Positions 42,238 through 51,014 of a stretch of 51,014 nt of DNA are shown piece by piece (position 1 is the first letter of the stretch; each line of letters opens with the position of its first letter). The stretch lies in assembly GCA_051453625.1 (NCBI GenBank), contig JBOZIK010000001.1:174911756-174962769 (forward strand), in the 5' to 3' direction. The translations under genes and the position numbers were made by a program. The notes below the pieces were generated by a model. It ran no database searches. It was not told the origin of the DNA and was given only the letters and a program-made list of their open reading frames with translations. The stretch comes from Welwitschia mirabilis (lineage: Eukaryota > Gnetophyta > Gnetopsida > Welwitschiales).

Positions 42238-42850
42238 TGTATTCTAGGTAGGAGTCTCTTTGTTCAGATTTATGTGGAAAATGATATCCACCATATGTGA
42301 TGGCCATGTATGCATCATATGTAGTAGCATAAAAAGAATCTTGGTAGTTGGAATACGTTATGTTAGGAAAAGGTAAATCTACAAGGGATGCATCATGAGG
42401 GAATTAATGTATAAGGAATTTGATATGTTAAGATGCTATTTTTAGTGCATTATATAATAGGAAAATATTAAAAGGATTCTTTNNNNNNNNNNNNNNNNNN
42501 NNNNNNNNNNNNNNNNNNNNNNNNNNNNNNNNNNNNNNTAGGACTTAAAAAAGAAAGAAGTGAAAGATATTGGAGTTAAAGATTAAAATAATTTCTTCTT
42601 GAGGAACTCGAAGAGATAGTTCCTGGTAAATATTGCGACTCATTTGTATTCTCTCTTGAGGACTATTAAGAATCAGAGGAGTAAAGTCTATATGAGTCTT
42701 TGATGACCATTATTAAGTAGAAAGATTGTGAAAGATATATGGATTTGATGCTAGTTTATTTCCTACATATTTCTTTAGTATTTTTTATTACTCTTTATAA
42801 ACATAATCCCAAAAGGGTTTTTGGGGCTTCATTATAATAGCTTTACATCA
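42238..42850 (+). repeat. LTR copy 2 of the compact element (contains a 56-N gap)
   Basis: Starts TGTATTCTAGGTAGG, ends ...ctttacatca. Aligns with copy 1 on both sides of the gap at 42483-42538. Confidence 0.6.
42483..42538. other. Assembly gap, 56 N
   Basis: Run of unknown bases inside LTR copy 2. The equivalent part of copy 1 is present (near 41225-41280), so the missing content can be predicted in outline. Confidence 0.99.
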
Positions 42851-42852
42851 TC

Positions 42853-42864
42853 TAGTATCAGAGT
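42853..42864 (+). other. Primer binding site, initiator tRNA-Met type (copy 2)
   Basis: tagtatcagagt matches TGGTATCAGAGC at ten of twelve positions and lies two bases after the LTR end, the same spacing as copy 1. Confidence 0.65.
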
Positions 42865-43350
42865 GATTTTTGGGTTTATGTGGAGTTGGTTGCTATCTTT
42901 GATTTCAAAATAAATGTTTCTAAATTAAAGGAGCCCATAGTTTCCCACATAGACAATTACTTTGCAAGGATAGAATTCATGATGGAATATAATCTAAGAA
43001 TGATGGAAATGATGGTAATATAAATGGATGATAAACATATATCCAAGAATACGAAGTAAGATTTATAAAAGAAGCACGAAGATGAACAAACCATGATGAA
43101 AGAGCCACTAAAAGAAAATGTTATGCATGAAAATTAGAGTAGCATAGTAGAAAAAAGAGCATAAAAGCAAGTAGAATAACTATGACTACAATAAGATATT
43201 TAGGGATACCTTATGAATATTTTTTCTATAATCTTAAGAAACATGTAATCAAAAAATGAGTCAACAATTGAAGATGTTATGATGGACTTTATACATCCAT
43301 TAAAAACTAATTAGTTAAAACCAAAGGAGGAATCATTCAAAATGTTTTAA
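42865..43350 (+). other. Internal segment 2 of the compact element
   Basis: Homologous to 41671-42120, with landmarks gatggaaatgatggtaat, gaaaattagagtagcatag, gttatgatgga and aaaggaggaatcattc. It carries an extra 40-50 bases near its start (gttggttgctatctttgatt, near 42885). Similarity to segment 1 is lost near 43350. Confidence 0.45.
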
Positions 43351-44514
43351 CAGGTTAACCATTTATATAAGAATAACATGCATTAAAACCATTAGGCATT
43401 TTGCTAAATAATAGGCATAAAAATTGGAATACATCATAAAATCTTATTTCAATAAAAATGCATAGTAGAATATAAAAATATAAACTAAAATAATATTTTA
43501 TAAAAGAATAATGTTCTAGATATAAGTAGATAGATGATCATAGAAAAATTCTAAAGCATGCATATATTGAGTAGATTTTCAAAAACTTGATAGGAGAAAT
43601 TTGCTAAAAGTCTATTATGTATTGAAAAATTTTAATAAAATGATACATTAAAGGTTTGATCTAGTTACAACTAGATAAGAAAAATCCTTTTAAAACATTT
43701 GAATATAAATTAGAAACTACTGCAAAATGTTATAAGGGGAAAAATAAAATAGAGAAATAGATGAGATTATTTCAATCAAACATATTGAAATGCACTAAAA
43801 TGCTAAATAAATTACTAAGGTTGAGTTTACAACACTGATAATGGTTAAGAATCATTAAAAATCACCTTGAAAAATATCAAGATTAAAAGAGTAGTAAGGG
43901 GGTATACTAGAAATATTAAAAACAATAACAAAAGATGAAAATAACTTACTTTATTTATGAAAAAATCATAGGAGAATATCAACCCCTAACATTAGGCACT
44001 TGATTATTGCAAGGATTTTTACTGGAATTTTACAAAGGTGTGGTCAACATTCTAAGAATAAAAGTTAACTGATTAAGTATAGATAAGATTCTTAAAAGGT
44101 AAATGATTACCTAGTAATTTAGGAGGGTTAATTACCTAAAGGAAAGTTTAACCTCTAAAAGAAATGATTATGGAACAATTGACTGTGTGAGGATAGGGGT
44201 CAAACTCTTAGGAACAAAGAAGCACACAAAGAAAATTCAAATGATATTGAGTCAACTCATTAATAAATAAAGGGATACTAGATATGATATAAGTAGAACA
44301 TTAAATAAGAAAATAAGAGAGGATAGTTATATAATAAGATAAGAAAAAAATAGGGGTTTTTTAGGTAAAAGAAAATGGTTAGACAAAATAATCTAAGGAC
44401 AAGGGCCAAGATTAAGTGGTTTATAAAGATAGATAAGCAATTTTCAAAAAGATGTTTGGTAAGGATAACAACCAATTATTGGTTAGCAGAAATGCATTTA
44501 AGATGAATATTCTT
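43351..44514. other. AT-rich DNA, nothing recognised
   Basis: This should include the 3' region of the minus-strand copia relic that starts at 44515, but I find no polypurine tract or LTR terminus. The minus-strand open stretch at 44278-44475 is Leu/Phe/Tyr low complexity. Confidence 0.4.
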
Positions 44515-46770
44515 TTAATTTACATGATATCTAATGAAATGATGGAAAATATTAATGTGCTTAATATTGGAATAAAAGATAATATTCTTAGAGATGTTTG
44601 TAGCACTAGAGTTTTCATAATATTTTAACTGTCATATTCATTGATATTTAAGTACTTGATAGACTCACAACACAAAAATACTCATAAAAACATATTTAGC
44701 TTTATTAGTTGAGAAATAAATGAAGGTTTACTTCTTATTAGACTAGATAACTAAATAAGGTCCTAGAAAGTAGTAATAACCACATGTACTTTTTTCTATC
44801 ATGCTTATACCTAACCCAATTAACATTTGAATATGCAAAAAGATATAAAGTTAATTATCTTCAAAACTAGATATCATAATCTAATGTTTCATTTACATAC
44901 TTATGAATCTTCTTAAATACTTTCAATTGACATTCTTAAGGTTTAGACTGATAATTACCACAAAGTCCTATCACAAAGGTAATGTCTAGTTAGCTTATTA
45001 TGAGAAGAAAATGCTTATAATCATTCTCTAGTACATTTTGATATCCAAATACTTGTATTTATCATTTACATCAACCTTGTCATTTATTTCCATTTATGTA
45101 GAGGTACGTTTGCTATTTTTGAATTTAAATTTCTTGATCAATCACTTAGAAATTTCTATTGTAATAAGAAAATACCATATTTTCTTTATTTAGTCTATGA
45201 TCCAAGAAATATGTGTAGCTCACTAAGATGGCTCAATTCAAAATTAATAATCATAAGTTTAGTAATACTAGAATTCATAGCATATAAGGTTAAGCCAAAT
45301 ATAATGTCATCAATATAAATTAGATTTAGTTTTCTTCTAAAACAGTCTTATAGCTTGTAACTTTAATAAAATTGTATTCAATAAGAAATGAGGTTAGCTT
45401 TTCATATCATGCTTTTAGTACTTACTTGAATTCATACAACATCTTATTTAATCTATAAATATGATTAGGATATCTTGGTTCTTTAAAACCATTCGGTTAC
45501 TGTACATATACAATTTGTTTAATGATCCTTTAATGAAAGAACTTTTAACAGTCATTTGATAAATTTTAAAATTATAAAAAAAAGATAAAGCTAAAATGTT
45601 CTAATGGATTTAAGTTAGAGCAATGTCAATCCTTTGTATTTGGATATATCCTTATGCCACTAACCTTGATTTGTTTATTACATTTCCAAGTTTTTATTTA
45701 ACTTCTTGTTGAAGATCCATTTAGTTTTCTAACATTGTAATCATTAGGTCTTTGGATAAGTTCCCTCACTTTATCATTCTTGAATTGCTTAAGTTTATCT
45801 TACATAGTATTGATTCAACATTCATCCTTTTAATCTTATTTAAAATTTTTAGGTTTCAAGGTTAAAGGAAGATCAACATTATCATGTATAGAGCTTCTTA
45901 TTTTAACTTTATTAAAAATATTAGTAATAACATAATCTATTGACAAGTATTTTTACACAATGATGTCCTTTGATATTTCTTAATGAGTAAATGTTAAAGA
46001 TTCCTTAGGAGGAGAAGAAGGACTAGAGGAAATAAAAGTAGAGGTTTACATGTTTAGTTTAATTCTTTTGGAAATCATCTTTACCCATTCATCATTATAT
46101 TTCACCTTGCTTTCTTGTTCATCAAGTCTAATATGAACATATTCTTCAACTCTGTTAGAATTCGCATTAGAAGATTTATATGATTTAATAATCTTTAAGT
46201 GTCCTATAAAAATGCCTTTTAATGATATAATATCTTCTTTATGTATTTATCACTATTTAAAATATCTCACTTACTTTCAAAAATTTTTAAAGTATGACAT
46301 ATTTTTCCTCTTACCTTTTCAAATCTCATAAGCTGTCTTAGTTTTATTAGGTCTTGGAAAATCTTTATTGGATATATAATAAGATGTTTTAAATTATTAA
46401 GCCCAAAATCTCTTAGATATGTCCTTTTCTTATAATATTGTTTTGATTATTTCTTATAATATCCTATCCATCCTCTTAACTATACCATTTTGTTGGGGTG
46501 TCATGAGAGCTGAGAATTCATGAATAACTATGTTATCTTGATACCTATTAACATGTAAAAAATAGCATTTATATCAAGTATTTTAGGCTAATTTAGTATA
46601 AATGAAGACATTAATTTAATGATTTTAATCATAAAATATGTCTTCTATTATTTTTAAAATCAAAGTGAACATTATTCTTTTCTTAATAATAATTGTAGAT
46701 CTTTAACCATTTTTGGAATACATGATATAAGATGAACATAATTCTGCACAAAAATGAAGATATAAGGAAG
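44515..46770 (-). pseudogene. pol: Ty1/copia pol pseudogene (integrase, reverse transcriptase, RNase H), minus strand
   Basis: Read from 46770 downwards. The integrase catalytic-core end has FSALMTPQQNGIVKRMDRIL at about 46515-46455 ('TPqQNGvvER.NRti'), followed by YISNKDFPRPNKTKTAYEI ('yv.Nr.....l.ktPyE'). RT follows: NKSRLVA then GYIQIQRIDI at about 45690-45620 ('nKaRLVa.Gy.Q..GiDf'), FKIYQMTVKSSFIKGSLN at about 45570 ('...qmDVk.AFLnG.l'), and NLIYIDDI at about 45315 (the YVDDI catalytic motif). RNase H runs from FAYSNVNWVRYKHDRKKY at about 44840 ('gysDaDwag....rkS') to SATNISKNIIF, KHINIFHHF at about 44520 ('n.sai.l..n...H.RtKHIdi..Hf'). The order is complete but frames are broken; gag and LTRs are not visible. 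Confidence 0.8.
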
Positions 46771-46779
46771 TGACATTGG

Positions 46780-47580
46780 TGATGCCATGTAAAGGTGACA
46801 TTCAAGACATGTACTATTAGCATTGGTTGGTAGAGGAATCCATATTTAAAGGCCATGTATTAAACTCATTTTGATAGCCTTGGCTAAACACTATAGGTTG
46901 AGCAATTCAACCTCCTACCCAATGTTGTAGAATAAAGATTTTACTTAACACTATAGGATGAAGATTCCACCTAAATTATATAAGAGGAAATCTTATCTGC
47001 CCTACCTAATGCTCTAAGACAAAGAATTATAATCATCTACCTATCATTACAAGATAAAGAATTCCAACCACCTCAACCCTATCTTCACCTATCAAAAAGG
47101 CTAAGTTCCCCTCCCTATATTATTAAAATATTATTGGTAAAAGCTTTAGAGTGAATCACTCTTCATGATGTCATTCTGAGCCTCTTTGGAAGTGAGCTAG
47201 TCTTAAGGCTAGCCTGATGTTTCTTTAGTTTAAGTCTTCTTCTTTGATGTAATGTAATTCTTATATCTTTAATACGCATTAGTTTCCTTCCTTGATTTTA
47301 AGTGTGCATTACTTCATATTTATAATGCTTAATTAAGAGTTATGAAAATTCCAAGTTATCTATAATCTTGAGTAAGTTTATTTTATTTATTTTTTTTGGT
47401 TTCATAACTTATAATCATTTAATGGTTCTTATGAGTGAAGTCCTACTTATTATGCTTATGAATAAGCTATGAAAAACTAAGAGTGATAAATGGATTTCAC
47501 CATCACTTGTGTAGTGAATGAGATTAGTTCACCATAATTCTAGCCATTACAAACTTGGTAAATTAACTTTTAAAAAGGAA
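46780..47580 (+). repeat. LTR-like noncoding block (tentative)
   Basis: Noncoding, with CCT/CAA-rich blocks and a repeated phrase: aacactataggttgagcaat, then aacactataggatgaagatt, then acaagataaagaattccaac, each followed by caacc or cacc-like bases. The order of motifs at 47150-47580 loosely parallels the gypsy LTRs at 27.0 and 39.1 kb (gcattacttcatatttata, gtttcataactt, atttcaccatcact). It could be the 5' LTR of the second gypsy copy whose interior follows, but I cannot place the ends. Confidence 0.3.
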
Positions 47581-48655
47581 TTACATTATATCATTGATAG
47601 AAGACCTTATAGAAACATTCAAGTTAGTTCTCTAATTATTAGCTTGTTTTCCTTCTTTTGAACTTGAATTTTTTTCCTCTTTATATCTTTCTAACTTTAT
47701 TTGTGTTATTGTTTTAATCTAGTTATAATGTATTTCCAATACTATTTGCATGTTTACCTATGTGGGATAGCTTCATCATCCCTGTGGAAAGCACAAAACT
47801 AGATCCTCTCATAGTTTTATTGAAGTTTTATTTCATTCAAACATATTTTTGATGTCATGATTGGAGATGATGGAATAGTTGCTTTACAGTAAGCATGTAC
47901 AATTTTTCTTTTTTTTTTTTTCACATTCTCATTTTTAGTTTTTTTAATTCCTCTTTTTCCAGTAGCTGGTAGTGGTCCATTCCAATGATGTCTAAGCTAG
48001 TTTTATTTTTTGTTTCTTTAGATTTCTACATTTATTTTACTTTCTATACTTTCTAGTGATTGGTACTAATTCATTTCTAGTAAAATCTAAATTGGACTAG
48101 CTATTTCAAGTCTTTGTTAAACTATCTAACCCTAACCTAAACATTCTTATTACATCAAATTTTATGGTTATAGGGTTAATAATATTTCTGCAATTTTTCT
48201 ATTTTGTTCCTCTCAAATGAGCTAAATGAAATAAAAAGGCACAAAAACCAAGATGATAAAAATGAAAAAGATATTTTCATCCCTATCTCCTTCCTCCCTC
48301 TTTTTTTGCAAATTTTATGTTTTTGTAAATTCTGTGTTTTAGCATCTATGTTTAGATTTAAGTTTTTTTAAATTTCTACCTTTCTAAGTTTTCATTTTTA
48401 TAGGGTTTTTTTAGGTGATTTTTCTCTACTATTTTAGTTTTTATGATTTATTTACTATTACCTATAATTTGAAATGTTTTTCATAGCTTTGTTCTTATTT
48501 CCTATCTTTTTCTAACCCTATTTATAAAAAGTAACTAGCTTCACTGGTAGACATCATTAATGCTGCTAGCTTTTTTGTGAATTCTACATAAAAAATTTAC
48601 TTAATTATTTGTCTTATCCCTTTAAAACTTTCATACTATTAAATCCTTTCTAAAA
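47581..48655. other. T-rich noncoding DNA, nothing recognised
   Basis: Strongly T-rich plus strand with no motif I can assign. It may be the leader of the gypsy copy downstream. Confidence 0.4.
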
Positions 48656-48659
48656 CTAC

Positions 48660-49960
48660 ATAAAAAATGAGTTGTAGACTTTATCCTTTTGGTAGATTAT
48701 GTGAAATACCTTCTAAATCCAAAATGGATTCTAACATTGAAAGTACATCTTCCTATGAAAATTGTGAAAATTCTAGAATTCTATTAATTACATTCAATCT
48801 AAAAAATGTAGAAGATTACATTTGATGCTAAGAAAACTATAAGTAATTATCTTTAATCTAAATACTTAGATACCCCTTTATCTTATCTTCAACCTTCTAG
48901 TGCACATAGATCAAATCTTTACTAAGAAAATTATGAATTTATACCTTTCATCATCCCTCATAATCCTTATTCCCTGTCATCTTCCTTAGTAACAACCCAT
49001 ATTATTTTAAACCCTATGATCCTTCTAACACTAGGTGAAGCATTAGAGATTATCTTTAATACCTATAACTTCTATACACATAGATCATTCTCTTTATAAC
49101 CTTGAGTTTGAAAATTCTTATTTTAAATAAGAGGTATAGTCTTATGTTTTTCATCATCCCTTATAACCCTTTATTCCTCATCATCTTATCAAGTCCCTTC
49201 ATCTCCTAATCCTTATTTTTTATTTAAATCATAAAGAACCTGATAGATAACTTAAAACCTAACCAAAGAGGAAGAACCTCCTAGTCTTAAAAGAATCGAT
49301 GATATTCAATTAGATGATACTTAAGTTATATTATTTAGAAATAAAAAAGAAACTATTTAGGACCTACGAGATGAGTAGTTGCTAAAGGAAAGACAGTTAA
49401 ATGAGGAAAATCAAACCTTTGAGGAGAGCCATATATTAAAGCATGATTTATTAAGTGATTTTTGTGAAGAATAGAACATTAAACCCATGCTTAATCCATA
49501 ATATGTAGAAACCTGACCTTCTTTTCAACAACTTCTAAAGCCAGATTCTTCATAGTCATCCTTATCTCTTAAGAAAGACATAAACCTCAATCAAGAAGAA
49601 AAACCTTTCTTAATATTGAAACCATCTTCTAATAATCTTCTTAATAAACATTCACATTTACTAGTGATTTCTAATTCATACTTATATTTTCAAAATAATG
49701 TCTTACAAGGGTTATTAGAGAAGCATAAACAAGTTAAAGGATGAACCATTTTAGACTTTCTAGGCATAAACTTTACAACTTATATTGATGTTTTTTCTAA
49801 TTTTATGAACTCATTTATAAAAATTTCTATGACACTATTTCTATGTGGAACTCTTCATCTATGCACTGCCTTAGAAAATCCTTTAGTTCAAAAATTTTAA
49901 ATTCTTTTTATAAATTTAGACTAGATTTTTTTTTTAGATTAGATTTAAGATGAGTAGGTC
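48660..49960 (+). pseudogene. pol: Second gypsy pol fragment (RT N-terminal edge), copy B
   Basis: From about 49240 a Glu/Lys-rich frame with stops leads to LNQEEKPFLILKPSSNNLLN (about 49590-49645). HSHLLVISNSYLYFQNNVLQ, then GLLEKHKQVKG and TILDFLGIN follow (49650-49790). This is the plant gypsy segment 'eLKpLP.hLkyaf.....pVIis..L...qe..Ll.vLkehk.aigwtI.DiKGIsP', just before the RT core. The RT core does not follow; noncoding sequence shared with the first copy (34.8 kb) begins by 50100. The upstream part, 48660-49200, has a Ser/Asn-rich frame (SKMDSNIESTSSYENCENSR) that I cannot assign. Confidence 0.6.
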
Positions 49961-50099
49961 CTTACATAACAAAACCAATGTCCCCTAATGGAATCTCTTT
50001 CATGAGACCACCAAAGCATTATGACTTGTATAATCATCACCTTAATCCATTCAACTTAGGAAATGCAAAATTTCGTTCATTTCATAAAATAATCCAACA

Positions 50100-51014
50100 T
50101 CGCATGAATCCTCACCATTCACCCTTTCACATTGGCTTTATTTCATAAGGCTAAGTGATCATCCTCTCCTTTCATACACTTATGTGTTTCTGAGACTTAA
50201 TGATCTAGTTAATAGATTTAAATAATTAATTAAAAAAAGAAATCTTTGTATTATTGCAAGTTTTTGGTGAAATTAAGTACATTTGTATTTTTTGAAAGAA
50301 AGTAATGCTTATTTTGAGTTATGTTGTTAAAGTTAGCTTTTACTTAAGGTCTTAATGTTGGAAAAGTAAAGGGATGAAAACATGAAATCTACTTTCACGT
50401 TGTATTTTTTTGCTTTCAAGCATTATGGAGATAAGATTATTTGTGAATAAGGCTAATAAGACAATTACCCCTTCTATGTGCATACAAAATGTATATGAGA
50501 AGTAGAAATGAACAAGAGTGAAAAAAATCTTTTTGGCAAAAACATATTTAAACTTTTAATCAATTTAATGAGTTGATTTAATTGCATCAAGGCTATGGAT
50601 GCTCATTGACAATGAATCTTTAATGATCTATTTTATGGCACATTCAACTGCATTATGGCTATAAATAATTGCTAGCAATGCAACATTGAACTCTTCAAGA
50701 ACAACATGCTTAACTTTGTTGGAATAAGTGCAATAACATTGGATGCTTAATAAGACCAAAATGCTTGAAACAAAGGTATGCATAACTATGGAAAAGAAAA
50801 AATTGGGAAAAAAAGAGGTGGTAATTAGAAATTTTCTTGTGATATGCTTTCTTTAATAATTGTACTTAAGATTTTTTTAATTGTACTTGAGATTTTGATA
50901 CTTGGACTTTTAAGTGTTTACTTGCTTGATACTTTACTTGCATGACATTTTAGTCTATAAAATAAAGTTAAAAATTATAAAAAAATTCAATAAATAGGCC
51001 ATTAGATTAGGAAA
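50100..51014 (+). repeat. Gypsy internal noncoding segment, copy B (copy A at 34830-35830)
   Basis: Matches the first copy in order and orientation to the last bases of the window. By analogy with copy A, another accessory 'plant transposon protein' ORF would be expected roughly 600 bases beyond the window end. That is a prediction from the pairing, not something visible here. Confidence 0.6.

Larger units (their letters stand above)
40986..43350 (+). mobile_element. Compact LTR element in tandem form: LTR, internal, LTR, internal
   Basis: Two LTR-like blocks of 0.6-0.7 kb (40986-41656 and 42238-42850) are direct repeats. Each is followed by a tRNA-Met-type primer site and then by a homologous internal segment of about 500-570 bases. 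This gives LTR-int-LTR-int in 2.4 kb. The internal parts are too short for gag-pol, which suggests a non-autonomous TRIM/LARD-like family. Alternatively, two 5' ends of a larger element were brought together by unequal recombination. No second-end LTR follows the second internal part. Confidence 0.5.

Noticed and set aside
48660-49200. A host gene with Ser/Asn-rich protein
   Set aside because: Stops are frequent and it leads directly into gypsy pol. It is more likely a decayed gag or linker, which I could not assign.

Overview
This window looks like an AT-rich, gene-poor, retrotransposon-dense stretch of a plant (angiosperm) nuclear genome. I find no intact host gene, rRNA, tRNA, CRISPR array or bacterial-type operon. 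Every protein homology I can read belongs to a plant retroelement: Ty1/copia, Ty3/gypsy of the Athila/Tat type, and L1-like LINEs. All are broken by stops and frameshifts, many of the C-to-T/G-to-A kind expected when methylated cytosines decay. Runs of N at 16045-16806, 21861-21870, 24549-24558, 29253-29262 and 42483-42538 mark a scaffolded draft assembly. The species cannot be named from this sequence.

Layout. 1-3.5 kb: repeat fragments, including a LINE-like tail and a weak LINE ORF1 relic. 3.5-8.2 kb: an Athila/Tat-type gypsy relic with a tRNA-Asp-type primer binding site (3528), a gag pseudogene (5.7-7.3 kb) and an LTR-like block (7.3-8.2 kb). 8.9-15.2 kb: three LINE relics in a row on the + strand. 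The third is split by a copia element, and its reverse transcriptase resumes at 22.1-24.4 kb.

15223 to about 22111: the copia element, with recognisable LTRs at both ends, gag, zinc knuckles and a protease/pre-integrase piece, but no integrase, reverse transcriptase or RNase H. Before its polypurine tract it carries a degenerate ORF of the 'putative plant transposon protein' type with an acidic tail.

26156-39573: a gypsy element of about 13.4 kb. It has paired LTRs, gag (31.1-32.5 kb), protease (33.9-34.3 kb), the N-terminal edge of reverse transcriptase, then a second ORF of the same 'plant transposon protein' type (36.4-37.4 kb), a purine-rich tract and the 3' LTR. It has been invaded by a minus-strand copia LTR (27589-29054), a SINE-like unit (about 26441-26645, in one LTR only) and an LTR-like insertion (32569-33834).

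40986-43350: a compact tandem LTR-internal-LTR-internal arrangement with two initiator-tRNA-Met-type primer sites. 44.5-46.8 kb: a minus-strand copia pol relic (integrase, RT, RNase H). 48.7-51.0 kb: a second copy of the gypsy internal region, running off the window.

Nothing here works as a pathway. The interest is structural: nested insertions that give a relative order of events, pol-depleted elements in two superfamilies that share an accessory ORF type at the same position, and LTRs built around arrays of decaying CG-containing palindromes.
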